Below, piece by piece: positions 11,274 through 21,027 of a DNA stretch of 64,000 nt; within the stretch, counting starts at the first letter, position 1; each line of letters begins with the position of its first letter. The position numbers were made by a program, and so were the translations under genes. The notes beneath the pieces are model-generated. The model was not told where the DNA came from and ran no database searches. It was given only the letters and a program-made list of their open reading frames with translations. Origin of the DNA: Voacanga thouarsii (lineage: Eukaryota; Streptophyta; Magnoliopsida; Gentianales; Apocynaceae); assembly GCA_026120185.1 (NCBI GenBank), contig JANUWF010001942.1, positions 2,914,001 through 2,978,000 of the forward strand. The letters run 5' to 3'.

Positions 11274-13301
11274 TGTTGGATTGTATGCCCTCTTAGACTA
11301 GGTTTCTGATGTAAAATCGAATTATTTAATAAAAGAATTTATTTTCAGAAATTATTTGTGAATTTACTTTTTGTTTGTGCACGATTTTCGTTTGGAACAG
11401 ACCCATTGTGTTTAAATAAGTGATCCATGTGAATGGTGGTCTTTCACAGTAAGGTATGGATCACGGGTTATTTAACACATAAACATTTGTTCTTAACCCA
11501 TTGATGAGACTGAGAATCTCATCATGTTTAGGTTATTATGTTATGAATTCCAAATGGGGAATGGCTTACCTTTAGCCAGTGGGTAGTTCACTCACTTCAT
11601 GACATAAGCGTATTTCGAATACGTGGAACATGACCTGTAGTAGTGGTTTCTCAAAGTACTATATGGCAGAAACCTAGACTACTACCGCTACAGCGTGGAC
11701 TAGTATTCTACGACTTGAGTATGAGTTGGTGGTCTAGCGAAGCTGGAAGCATATACTTTGATTTGCTGTAGTTGAGGTTCTATCATAGGGTCAATATACT
11801 TGCATGTTGGGTATGTGTGACTAGTTAGTTAAGATAGACTTATACAAGATAGTTTCTGCACTATATCGCCCATTGTGGTTGTCCGAATGGTCTACATTAT
11901 CCAGGGCCCTGGGAAACATGACTTGGATGTTTGCTTTAGGATAGCTCCCTTGGAAAGCGGAAACACTCCAGGAAGTCGTGGATCATTGGACTAGAAGCCT
12001 AAGGATGGTAGATGTCATTTAGAGGGGTGTTAGTACACTTCTTCCTCTCTAAATGTACGGCGATGTGTAGAGGGGTATTTTAGTCATTTCACCTGTAGGT
12101 CGGAGACTTTGCTAACGCAGCATTGTCCTTGGGGTCAATATTTCCTTATGGTGATATTAGGAAATATTTAAAATGCAAAATATAGCTATTTATATAGCAG
12201 GGGTATTTTGGTCATTTTAGCAGCCAAGGCGATGTGTCTTTTTGGTTCTCGGGATAGCCTGTAAGTCCTAACTATTTTTGGGTTGAGGAACTGGTCTCAG
12301 TTGAAGAGGATTTTATTTTATCTTATTCAGGAAGTCTAATTTATTATTGGACTGGAATAAAAGAAATAAATAAATAAATAAAATAGAAGTTGAGAGAAAT
12401 TAATTATCTAGTTTATTTGGTTAATTAATTATTCAGGGCCTAGGTCCAGTATGAATAATTAAGCAATTAACCTGGGCTTAAACTAGGAGAAATAATTAAT
12501 GTTTAATTATTTATTGGGTTATTTATATAGGCCCAAGAAATAAATAATTAAAGATTAATTATTATGGTTCATTTGGGCTCATTAATTATTTATTGGGTTA
12601 CTTATGTAAGCCCAGAAAATAAATAATTAATATTTATTATTTTGGGCCTTTTGGGTCCAAGAAAAATAATAAATATTTATCTGACCCAATAGTTTGGACC
12701 TTAGGATTTTTTCCAGATACGGTTAAGAGGAGTTTAAGGTTAGGCCAAACTGTTTCTCAGGATAACATCCGGGTATTTTGAAATCCCGGGGAGATGTTTA
12801 TCAGAGATTGAGAGACCTAATTTTGGCAAAATATAAACAACTCTTTGAAAAGAAAAAAAACCCTAATTTTTCTTGCCCAAGCAACAAGACTCACGTGAGT
12901 CTCTCTCTCTCTCTCTCAAAAAGGCTCTCTCCTTCTTCTTGTTTTTCCCTTGTTCTTTGCTAACCAATAGCGAACGAACCAAGGAGAATTGAGACCTTTC
13001 CTCTTCACCATAGTGTTCACCGACTAGAGGTTAGGCTGAGGAATATCCCAAGAGCTGGAGAGTTAAGCATTAATGCAAACAAGGCGGAGTAGAAGGCTAG
13101 CGGGTGTTCAACCGGAAGCTCCTTCAACTGTGCAAAGCGAGGCGATTCCAGTCGTTCAATCCGCTCTTACTCAACCTAGAAGGGTTAAGGAGCGCAAAGG
13201 TATGATCTTCACGCTTCTGCATGGCCTTTATGACTCGCGTTTAATTTTTTTTTTGTCTTTGTTTTTTCCATCCGTGGCTCCTTGTTCTGCGTTTTCCATC
13301 A
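11274..13301 (+). repeat. 5' LTR of Cop3
   Basis: TGTTGGATTG to TTTTCCATCA, 2028 bp. Toward the middle (about 12400-12690) it holds an AT-rich block with repeated TTTGGGCTCATTAATTATTTATTGGG-like units, then an ataaatatttat TATA-like stretch, then a CT-repeat (12900-12918) typical of a transcribed leader. It carries the short ORF at 13073. Confidence 0.95.
12470..12690 (+). promoter_or_regulatory. Putative LTR promoter region with TGGGCY cluster
   Basis: At least six TGGGCY or its complement occur in about 200 bp (cctgggctta, ataggcccaag, tttgggctca, taagcccag, tttgggcctttt), set in near-repeat AT-rich units and followed by a TATA-like ataaatatttat near 12668. TGGGCY is the plant site II motif bound by TCP factors. 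That it drives the LTR is inference. The 3' LTR has the same block at about 20200-20420. Confidence 0.4.
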
Positions 13302-13408
13302 AAGTGGTATCAGAGACACTGGTTTTGATCAATATAGGGAGCATGGTAGTTAATAAAATGGAGAAGATGATTATACCTGTGATCCTTTGCTGTTTTGGTA
13401 TGGGATAG
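13073..13408 (+). CDS. LTR-encoded short ORF with basic RRSRRLAG N-terminus (Cop3 5' LTR)
   Basis: It begins M-Q-T-RRSRRLAG and continues with a P/Q/V/E-rich stretch to PRRVKERK, about 42 codons, with both ends strongly basic. Then comes AAAG/GTATGA, a good plant splice donor at 13199/13200. The unspliced frame runs on through the LTR end to 13408 as a hydrophobic, non-conserved tail that I think is intron read-through. Counterparts of the first 42 codons lie in the other copia LTRs: 20799, 58285, 9704 minus, 39196 minus, 7965. I propose it is the first coding exon of gag, joined to the gag domain near 15092. The function is unknown; the basic N-terminus could bind nucleic acid or target the nucleus. 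Confidence 0.6.
   Translation: MQTRRSRRLAGVQPEAPSTVQSEAIPVVQSALTQPRRVKERKGMIFTLLHGLYDSRLIFFLSLFFPSVAPCSAFSIKVVSETLVLINIGSMVVNKMEKMIIPVILCCFGMG
13305..13317 (+). promoter_or_regulatory. Primer-binding site of Cop3 (initiator tRNA-Met)
   Basis: TGGTATCAGAGAC, three bases after the LTR end CCATCA. It matches the complement of the initiator tRNA-Met 3' end in 12 of 13 positions. Confidence 0.9.
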
Positions 13409-13645
13409 ATGGTTTTGTAAGCTTCACAGTGGAAGCATAGGATCTCTGTAAATTTTTTGGCTTTGGTGTTTTAATCGTGTAAACCCAATTTTAATGGGTA
13501 TAGGCGGTTGTGGTTATGTTTTGGATGAGTTTTTATAAGTAAAAATGTCCAAAGAAGCCAAAATTTTGAGGAAAATATGAAGAACAGAGGCTCTGTAAAT
13601 TTTCGCGCGGAAAGAAAGAAAAACGAAGAAGATGCACTGTTCCTA

Positions 13646-13750
13646 AGCCGCGGAGCCGAGCCGAGCCGATTAAGCCGAGCCGCACTGTTTCTGTTTCACG
13701 AGCCGCGTCTTCGAGCCGCGTGAGCCGAGCCGCTACTGTAGCAAATTGAG
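13646..13750 (+). repeat. GAGCCG short-repeat GC island
   Basis: Repeated (GA)GCCG units in an otherwise AT-rich element, followed by a GC-rich stretch to 13945. ORFs on both strands here (about 80-140 codons) come from the base composition and have no counterpart in related copies. Confidence 0.7.
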
Positions 13751-14679
13751 CCGATGAAAATTGCAGAATTGAAATGCAATTTGCGCGGGCGGAGCAAGGC
13801 GGGCGGATTCGGTGCGGGTCACGGAGCGGAGCGGTTTTGCGGGTTGAGGCAGCGCCTGATCTGGTGCGCGCGGTACACAGCGGCCGCGGTGGACCACAGG
13901 CCAAATGGGCCCGGATCCGGTGCGGCCGGTGCAGTAGACCGCCAGTCAAAATTTTTAATTATTTTTTTTCTTTTTCATTTTGGGTCCCATACCAGACGAA
14001 GTTAATATTTTTGCAATATTTAGATTCTTGGAATATATTTGCATGAAAAATATTAGTAAGGGATTTTAGGATTAAACAAGATAATTAATTAATTAATTAA
14101 TGTGTTTAATTCTATTATTTGGGCACTTAGGTTTAAAAAAATAGAAAAGCATGAAAACGTTTATTGTTTTCTAGCATGCTATTTTTTTTATGTACCTATG
14201 TGTGCTTTTCCTCAAAGACCAAAGTCTTTGGGAACCTTTTGTTTTGGCAAGAAAAAATATTTTTCTTTAAAAACTAAATGGTTATTTTAATTGGTACAAA
14301 AAATTAATCCTTAAATATTTTCTCAAAGGATTTAATCCTTGACATAGAAAATATATTGGATTTAGATATTTTTGTAAATTAAAATGGAGAGCCATTTTGT
14401 TTTGTTTTGGACTAGAAAAATGATTTTGTCAAATAAACTTGAGACCAAAGTCTCTAGAAAGTTTTAATTGGAAATTTTTGAAATCATTAAGTTTTAACTT
14501 ATATAAAATTAGTCCATGGAGGAAATCTCTCAAAGGATATAAGCCTTAACATAGAGATTTTATTGGACTTAGATATTTTATTTTTGAGTTAAGAAAAACT
14601 TAATGGAAATTTCAAAAGGATATTTTCTAGAAAACCTTTATTTTAAAAGACTAAGTGGGAGAGGGGTTCCAACGGCCCT

Positions 14680-14793
14680 ACGGCTTCCATCACGTTCCTC
14701 ATTAGAGATCGTGGATCCCCTCGCGTCACCCTGGGAGTGAACCCGTATAGGATGGGGATACCACAAGGATCTAGATCTAATAGAAGGATGTAA
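14680..14793 (+). pseudogene. Conserved leader micro-ORF (Cop3 copy, start lost)
   Basis: The frame has ACG in place of ATG, then ASIT, FLIRDRG, and after a variable part PYRM, ending at TAA 14791-14793 (38 codons). The F leader has the same frame with an intact ATG at 37827 (minus) and ASIT, TLIRDSG, P-N-RM. The length difference is a multiple of three. Function unknown; it lies upstream of gag. Confidence 0.4.
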
Positions 14794-15081
14794 TTAATAA
14801 TCCGGGGCACGTACTATGATCGGCCAGCCCACGTTGGAGGTTATAGTGCGAGGTATGTCCATAGGAAATGAGAGGAAACGGCCATCCCACGATGGAGTTA
14901 TTCTCTAGACCATTACCTAGAAGGGAAATTAATTTGCGGTGGTTAATACACTTAGCTTAGGAAACCGTTAATCTTCCCAAGAAGCTATGTCGCTTATCCT
15001 AAGAGCTAAATTATTTTCGGTGCACAAATTTCATTTTGTTTTCACAAACTAATTTCTTTCTTTTATTTTCGATTTTCGTAA

Positions 15082-15885
15082 ATGGTGGGAGGTTCTTTTA
15101 GTCCATTGGCCGTTATTCTCAGGGAGAATAAGTTAACGGGTCCAAACTATGTGGATCGGAAAAGGAACCTGGACATAATACTCACAAATCGAGGAGTATA
15201 AGTATGTCCTTTACGAAACCCGCCCCGTTATCGGGGAAGGTTCCACCGCCGAAGAGCGAGAGGTCGAAAAGGCATGGAAGAAAGCCGACGAAATGGCACG
15301 TTGATATATGTTAGCTTCCATGTCTAATGTGCTCCGACCAAAACACGAGCACATGGCTTCGCATATGACATAAGTCAATCGTTGGCAACTATGTTCGCGG
15401 ACAAGAGCCGGCCCGCAAGGCGAGAGGCTCTTCGAACAATTGTAAACACTAAGATGTCCGAGGGAGCATCGATCCGAGAGCATATGCTCAAGATGATTGC
15501 TGCTTTCGAGGAGGCAGAAATCTTAGGGGCTGTCATTGACCCCGAGAACCAAGTGGACATGGTTCTCGAATCTCTACCGGGCTCTTTCACTCAGTTCAAG
15601 TTAAACTATAACATGAACAAGTTGAACATGAGTTTGACTGAACTGATGAAGGAGCTCCAGATGGCGGAGAAGGTCATGAAGCCGTAGTCTAAGGCCATGA
15701 TTGCTAAGGCCTCTTCTTCAAGAACTGGGCCTAAGCCCAGAAAGTTTAAGAAGAAGAAGGGGAATGCAGCAGCCCAGCCCAAGAACCAGCCCAAGGACAA
15801 ACCAAAGGGCAAGTGCTTCAAGTGTGGAAAGAAGGGACACTGGAAAAAGAGTGTCCGGATCTTCGAGCCAAGAATAACCCCACGG
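15082..15885 (+). pseudogene. Cop3 gag (UBN2/copia-type capsid domain and zinc knuckle), frameshifted
   Basis: Gag packages the element RNA into cytoplasmic particles. The domain starts SFSPLAVIL, then ENKLTGPNYVD, the usual copia gag opening, just after the proposed splice acceptor (15090-15091). A frameshift near 15195 breaks it. The alternative frame continues with YKYVL and WKKADEMAR up to a stop near 15304. The frame is open again from 15382 to 15687 with AREALRTIVNTKM and NYNMNKLNMSLTELM. A stop at 15685 precedes a Lys/Pro-rich linker and a CFKCGKKGHW zinc knuckle (about 15812-15845). The last Cys of CX2CX4HX4C is lost to a small frameshift. So gag is recognisable in full but not translatable. 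Confidence 0.88.
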
Positions 15886-15938
15886 TAATGTTTACTATCT
15901 AGAGTCCATATCAATGGTAGGATCAACTTCCACTTGGA

Positions 15939-18224
15939 TTGTTGATTCAGGAGCCACCGATCATATCTCGTAACTCCTTGCGTGGGTTTAGGAAGATAAG
16001 AAGACTCAAGAAGGGCGAACATGGGCTTCGAGTGGGTAATGGAGCACAAGTCTGGGCCCTTGCAGTGGGAGAGTTGGATCTTTTATTTTATTGTAATAAG
16101 ATAGTGGTTTTAAAAGACATTTTATATGTACCTGGTTTTCGTCAGAATTTGATTTCAGTTGCAAAACTTATTAATCAAGGATATTCTGTATCTTTCCATT
16201 CTGGTATTTCTATCAGTAGAGATGGAGAAATTTTATGTACTGGGCACATGTATGGAAATTTGTTCTTTTTAAACCATATTAACAACCAATCAAATAACGC
16301 TCTGTCTGAACCTTTAACTAAGAAGAGAAAGACCAATATCAATGATTCATACCTTTGGCACCTGAGGTTGGGTCATATTAACTCAACCAGGATTCAAAGG
16401 CTAATCCATGATGGGCCTGTGGGCTCATTGAGATTGGAAAGTTGGCCTCAGTGTGAATCCTGTCTGATGGGAAAAATGACCAAAAGGTCTTTTACACCAA
16501 AGGCGGATAGAGCCAAGGAGGTGTTGAGTCTTGTTCACACTGATGTGTGCGGTCCATTGTCTACACCGGCTAGGGGAGGTTTTGAGTACTTCATCACGTT
16601 CACGGATGATTGTACGAGATATGGTTATATTTACCTGATGAGACGCAAGTCTGACTCTTTTGACAAGTTCAAAGAGTTTAAGGCTGAAGTGGAGCGTCGG
16701 ACAGGTAAAGTAATCAAAACCTTACGATCGGATCGTGGTGGAGAGTACCTCCTAGGTGAATTCAAGGACTACATGATACATCATGGGATAGTATCCCAAC
16801 TCTCCGCGCTGAGAACACCCCAGCAGAACGGAGTAGCTGAGAGAAGGAACAGGACGTTGATGGAAATGGTCCGAAGCATGATGTCTCATGCTACTCTTCC
16901 GGTATCCTTCTGGGGATATGCCCTGGAAACAGTGGCACATATTCTGAACTTGGTGCCTTCCAAGTCAGTACCTAGGACTCCCTATGAGATGTGGACTGGG
17001 TGTAAGCCAAGTCTGAATCATCTCAGGATTTGGGGGTGTCCAACTTATGTACTGATCAAGGGAGACAAGTTGGAACCAAGATCAGAATTATGCTATTTTG
17101 TTGGGTATCCAAAAGAGACAAAAGGAGGCTACTTTTATCATCCTAAGGAGCAAAAGGTACTAGTCAGTACCAATGCTAGATATTTGGAAGATGATCAAAG
17201 TACTTCCACTAAAGGTTCAACGAGGTTGGAACTTCAGGAGAAGTTATCTATGGAATCAACTTCTACTGACCCGATTTTGGAACAAGAAGAGGCACAGCCT
17301 CAAGAGCCTGTACAAATGGAGCCTCGTCGTAGTGGGAGAGTGTCTAGGGTTCCGGATAGATGGACTGGAGAAGCCTTTGAGTTGGTTTTCGACCATCAAG
17401 AACAAGACCCCGCTAGATACGAGGAGGCTATTACTGATGCTGATGCAAATCTGTGGCATGAAGCAATGAAAGTCGAGATTGAGTCTATGTACCTCAATCA
17501 GGTTTGGGATCTTGTAGCTTCACCTGAAGGGATAAAACCCATTGGGTGCAAGTGGGTATACAAGAGGAAGAGAGGAGTGGATGGGAAGGTGGAAACCTTC
17601 AAAGCTAGGCTTGTGGCGAAAGGGTATACTCAGAAAGAGGGTATCGACTATGAGGAAACCTTTTCCCCAGTAGCCATGCTTAAATCCATTCGCATCCTCC
17701 TTGCCATCGCCTGTCACTATGACTACGAGATATGGCAAATGGATGTCAAGATGGCATTCTTGAATGGCCATCTTAGCGAAGACATCTATATGTCCCAACC
17801 GGAAGGCTTCATTGCTGAAGGCCAGGAACACATGGTTTGCAAGCTTAAGAAGTCCATTTATGGACTTAAGCAGGCATCAAGAGCATGGAACATCCGTTTT
17901 GATGAGACTGTAAAGTCTTATGGTTTTATTCAAAACGAAGATGAACCACGAGTGTACAGGAAACTTGAAGGCATTAATGTGGTTTTTCTTGTCCTGTATG
18001 TGGATGACATTCTACTCATTGGAAATGATGTAGGGACATTGTCATCTACAAAGGTTTGGCTGTCTAGTCAATTCAGTATGAAGGACTTGGGAGAAGCCAA
18101 CTACATTCTCGGGATTAGGCTTCTTAGAAATAGGAAGCAGAGAATGTTAGGATTATCCCAAGCGACATACATTGACAAGATGTCGGCCAAGTACAAGACA
18201 TGGACTCATGCAAGGGAGCTCTAA
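15939..18224 (+). CDS. Cop3 pol: end of protease, integrase, reverse transcriptase (open 761 codons)
   Basis: Longest ORF in the window. Just upstream, near 15940-15965, the aspartic protease site DSGATDH is readable in another frame and a one-base shift leads into NSLRGF of this ORF. Integrase: HHCC finger about residues 137-185 (WHLRLGHIN ... CESCLMGK); DDE core with D near 202 (HTDVCGPL), D near 266 (LRSDRGGEY) and E near 302 (AERRNR). Reverse transcriptase from about residue 535 ([11 protein letters not shown]), catalytic YVDD at about 687-690 ([12 protein letters not shown]). The ORF ends early at 18224, because a frameshift near 18195 moves the rest to the next frame. The first ATG is inside pol; the real protein would be part of a gag-pol polyprotein. 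Confidence 0.9.
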   Translation: MLIQEPPIISRNSLRGFRKIRRLKKGEHGLRVGNGAQVWALAVGELDLLFYCNKIVVLKDILYVPGFRQNLISVAKLINQGYSVSFHSGISISRDGEILCTGHMYGNLFFLNHINNQSNNALSEPLTKKRKTNINDSYLWHLRLGHINSTRIQRLIHDGPVGSLRLESWPQCESCLMGKMTKRSFTPKADRAKEVLSLVHTDVCGPLSTPARGGFEYFITFTDDCTRYGYIYLMRRKSDSFDKFKEFKAEVERRTGKVIKTLRSDRGGEYLLGEFKDYMIHHGIVSQLSALRTPQQNGVAERRNRTLMEMVRSMMSHATLPVSFWGYALETVAHILNLVPSKSVPRTPYEMWTGCKPSLNHLRIWGCPTYVLIKGDKLEPRSELCYFVGYPKETKGGYFYHPKEQKVLVSTNARYLEDDQSTSTKGSTRLELQEKLSMESTSTDPILEQEEAQPQEPVQMEPRRSGRVSRVPDRWTGEAFELVFDHQEQDPARYEEAITDADANLWHEAMKVEIESMYLNQVWDLVASPEGIKPIGCKWVYKRKRGVDGKVETFKARLVAKGYTQKEGIDYEETFSPVAMLKSIRILLAIACHYDYEIWQMDVKMAFLNGHLSEDIYMSQPEGFIAEGQEHMVCKLKKSIYGLKQASRAWNIRFDETVKSYGFIQNEDEPRVYRKLEGINVVFLVLYVDDILLIGNDVGTLSSTKVWLSSQFSMKDLGEANYILGIRLLRNRKQRMLGLSQATYIDKMSAKYKTWTHAREL

Positions 18225-18430
18225 TCCCTTGCAGATATGGGTTGTCATTTTCTTCGAAGGACTGTCCTAAGTCTCAAGAAGAAAAGGACAGAATGAGTAG
18301 GATTCCCTACGCTTCGGCGGTGGAAAGTCTCATGTACGCCATGTCGTGTACTAGGCCGGATATCCGCTTTGCCGTGGGCTTAGTTAGCAGATATCACTCA
18401 AACCTGGGGAGGTTCATTGGCAAGCTGTAA
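18200..18430 (+). pseudogene. Cop3 pol continuation, RT to RNase H linker (frameshifted)
   Basis: This frame continues the RT thumb and connection after the shift (KDRMSRIPYASAVESLMYAM, then TRPDIRFAVGLVSRY). A second frameshift near 18415 (GGTTCATTGG, where QHW is expected) ends it. It corresponds to 1190-1417 in Cop1. Confidence 0.85.
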
Positions 18431-18468
18431 AGCATATTCTCAAGTACCTCAAGGGAACGAGAGATTAT

Positions 18469-18981
18469 ATGCTGGTTTACAAGGCTGATGATTTGGTTCC
18501 TATAAGATACACAGACTCAGACTTCCAGGCGAATAAGGATGAGAGAAAATCCACTAGTGGATATGTCTTCACCTTGTCTGGAGGAGCAATTTCATGGAGG
18601 AGTATCAAGCAATCTTGTATTGCTGACTCAACCATGGAAGCTGAGTATGTGGCAGCTTCGGAGGCATCCAAGGAAGCAGTCTGGCTCCGGAAGTTTCTTT
18701 CAGAACTTGGAGTCGTACCACATATGGATAGGCCGATTGTGATGTATTGCGACGACACTGGAGCAGTGTCGCAATCTAAGGAGCCTCGGAACCACAAGAA
18801 GGGGAAACACATCGAGAGGAAGTACCACCTGATCCGGGATTTCATCCAAAGACGGGTAGTCGTGGTGGAGCATATTACCTTAGAAAACAATCTAGCTGAC
18901 CCATTCACCAAGCCTTTGGCTGAGAGAGTCTTCAAGAGACACTTAGACGCCATAGGGGTGGGCACCTATGGACTTACCTAG
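18469..18981 (+). CDS. Cop3 RNase H domain
   Basis: The C-terminal domain of copia pol degrades the RNA strand of the hybrid during reverse transcription. It carries TDSDFQANKDERKSTSGYVF, GGAISWRSIKQS, the ADSTMEAEYVA active-site block, MYCDDTGAVSQSKEPRNH and LADPFTKPL, and ends GTYGLT plus stop at 18979-18981. The reading is open for 170 codons. The first Met lies inside the domain and the missing N-terminal end is at 18425-18468 in another frame. The stop is 11 bp upstream of the PPT. Confidence 0.88.
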   Translation: MLVYKADDLVPIRYTDSDFQANKDERKSTSGYVFTLSGGAISWRSIKQSCIADSTMEAEYVAASEASKEAVWLRKFLSELGVVPHMDRPIVMYCDDTGAVSQSKEPRNHKKGKHIERKYHLIRDFIQRRVVVVEHITLENNLADPFTKPLAERVFKRHLDAIGVGTYGLT

Positions 18982-18992
18982 TCTTAGAGTGC

Positions 18993-19003
18993 AAGTGGGA
19001 GAT
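18993..19003 (+). promoter_or_regulatory. Polypurine tract of Cop3
   Basis: AAGTGGGAGAT abuts the 3' LTR start TGTTGG. Confidence 0.85.
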
Positions 19004-21027
19004 TGTTGGATTGTATGCCCTCTTAGACTAGGTTTCTGATGTAAAATCGAATTATTTAATAAAAGAATTTATTTTCAGAAATTGTTTGTGAATTTACTTT
19101 TTGTTTGTGCACGATTTTCGTTTGGAACAGACCCATTGTGTTTAAATAAGTGATCCATGTGAATTGTGGTCTTTCACAATAAGGTATGGATCACGGGTTA
19201 TTTAACACATAAACATTTGTTCTTAACCTATTGATGAGACTGGGAACCTCATCATGTTTAGGTTATTATGTTATGAATTCTAAATAGGGAATGGCTTACT
19301 TTTAGGCAGTGGGTAGTCCAATCACTTCATGACATAAGCGTATTTCGAATACGTGGAACAGGACCTGTAGTAGTGGTTTCTCAAAGTACTATATGGCAGA
19401 AACCTAGACTACTACCGCTACAGCGTGGATTAGTACTCTACGACTTGAGTATGAGTTGGTGGTCTAGCGAAGCTGGAAGCATATACTTTGATTTGCTGTA
19501 GTTGAGGTTCTATCATAGGGCCAATATACTTGCATGTTGGGTATGTGTGACTAGTTAGTTAAGACAGACTTATACAAGATAGTTTCTGCACTATATCGCC
19601 CCTTGTGGTTGTCCGAATGGTCTAAATTATCCAGGGCCCTGGGAAACATGACTTGGATGTTTACTTTAGGGTAGCTCCCTTGGAAAGCGAAACACTCCAG
19701 GAAGTCGTGGATCATTAGACTAGAAGCCTAAGGATGGTAGATGTCATTTAGAGGGGTGTTAGTACACTTCTTCCTCTCTAAATGTACGACGATGTGTAGA
19801 GGGGCATTTTAGTCATTTCACCTGTAGGTCGGAGACTTTGCTAATGCAGCATTGTCCTTGGGGTCAATATTTCCTTATAGTGATATTAGGAAATATTTAA
19901 AATGCAAAATACATCTATTCATATAGCATGGGTATTTTGGTCATTTTAGCAGCCAAAGCGATGTGTCTTTTTGGTCCTCGGGATAGCCCGTAAGTCCTAA
20001 CTATTTTTGGGTTGAGGAATTGGTGTCAGTTGAAGAGGATTTTATTTTATTTTATTCAGGAAGTCTAATTTATTATTGGACTGGAATAAAGGAAATAAAT
20101 AAATAAATAAAATAGAAGTTGAGAGAAATTAATTATCTAGTTTATTTGGTTAATTAATTATTTAGGGCCTAGGTCCAGTATGAATAATTAAGCAATTAAC
20201 CTGGGCTTAAACTAGGGAAAATAATTAATATTTAATTATTTATTGGGTTATTTATATAGGCCCAAGAAATAAATAATTAAAGATTAATTATTATGGTTCA
20301 TTTGGGCTCATTAATTATTTATTGGGTTACTTATGTAAGCTCAGAAAATAAATAATTAATATTTATTATTTTGGGCCTTTTGGGTCCAAGAAAAATAATA
20401 AATATTTATCTGGCCCAATAGTTTGGACCTTAGGGTTTTTTCCAGATACGGTTAAGAGGAGTTTAAGGTTAGGCCAAACTGTTTCTCAGGATAACATCCG
20501 GGTATTTTGAAATCCCGGGGAGATGTTTATCAGAGATTGAGAGACCTAATTTTGGCAAAATATAAACAACTCTTTGAAAAGAAAAAAAACCCTAATTTTT
20601 CTTGCCCAAGCAACAAGACTCACGTGAGTCTCTCTCTCTCTCTCTCAAAAAGGCTCTCTCCTTCTTGTTTTTCCCTTGTTCTTTGCTAACCAATAGCGAA
20701 CGAACCAAGGAGAATTGAGACCCTTCCTCTTCACCATAGTGTTCACCGACTAGAGGTTAGGCTGAGGAATATCCCGAGAGCTGGAGAGCTAAGCGTTAAT
20801 GCAAACAAGGCGGAGTAGAAGGCTAGCGGGTGTTCAACCGGAAGCTCCTTCAACTGTGCAAAGCGAGGCGATTCCAGTCGTTCAATCCGCTCTTACTCAA
20901 CCTAGAAGGGTTAAGGAGCGCAAATGTATGATCTTCACGCTTCTGCATGGCCTTTATGGCTCGCGTTTAATTTTTTTTTTGTCTCTGTTTTTTCCGTCCG
21001 TGGCTCCCTGTTCTGCGTTTTCCATCA
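19004..21027 (+). repeat. 3' LTR of Cop3
   Basis: 2024 bp, same ends as the 5' LTR. Scattered substitutions and a few 1-3 bp indels separate them (for example CTTCTTCTTG versus CTTCTTG in the CT-rich part). The TSD gatat follows directly. Confidence 0.95.

Larger units (their letters stand above)
13302..15081 (+). other. Cop3 leader between 5' LTR and gag domain
   Basis: A 1.8-kb leader. Its parts are: AT-rich start; GC island 13630-13945 with at least seven GAGCCG units; AT-rich segment 14000-14640 with repeated AAAGGATTTAATCC-type blocks (14335, 14535); purine motif AAGTGGGAGAGGGG at 14653; a conserved small frame 14680-14793; two similar GGCCAxCCCACGxTGGAG boxes (14820, 14879); and a pyrimidine-rich end at 15045-15078. 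The leader is conserved in pieces in F (37391-38972) and Cop2. It is probably an intron in the gag mRNA and also the place for packaging signals; both roles are inference. Confidence 0.6.
11274..21027 (+). mobile_element. Complete Ty1/copia element Cop3 (9754 bp)
   Basis: Two 2.0-kb direct LTRs (11274-13301 and 19004-21027), TG...CA ends, gatat target-site duplication, PBS, long leader, gag-pol in order gag, protease, integrase, RT, RNase H, and PPT. Integrase before RT marks it as Ty1/copia. The LTRs differ at roughly 2% of positions by eye, so this is the youngest large element here. The coding part is broken by several frameshifts and stops, so it is not autonomous in this copy. The copia clade is not certain from sequence alone. 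Confidence 0.95.

Noticed and set aside
13533..13949. A 138-codon minus-strand ORF and two overlapping plus-strand ORFs (13754-14046)
   Set aside because: They come from the GC island with repeated GAGCCG units. No related copy (F, Cop2) keeps any of the frames and the translations are low-complexity Arg/Pro/Ala-rich.
15606..16049. A 147-codon minus-strand ORF
   Set aside because: It is the shadow of the copia gag/pol reading on the plus strand.
18477..18965. A 162-codon minus-strand ORF
   Set aside because: It is the antisense of the RNase H domain, whose plus-strand frame has all family motifs.
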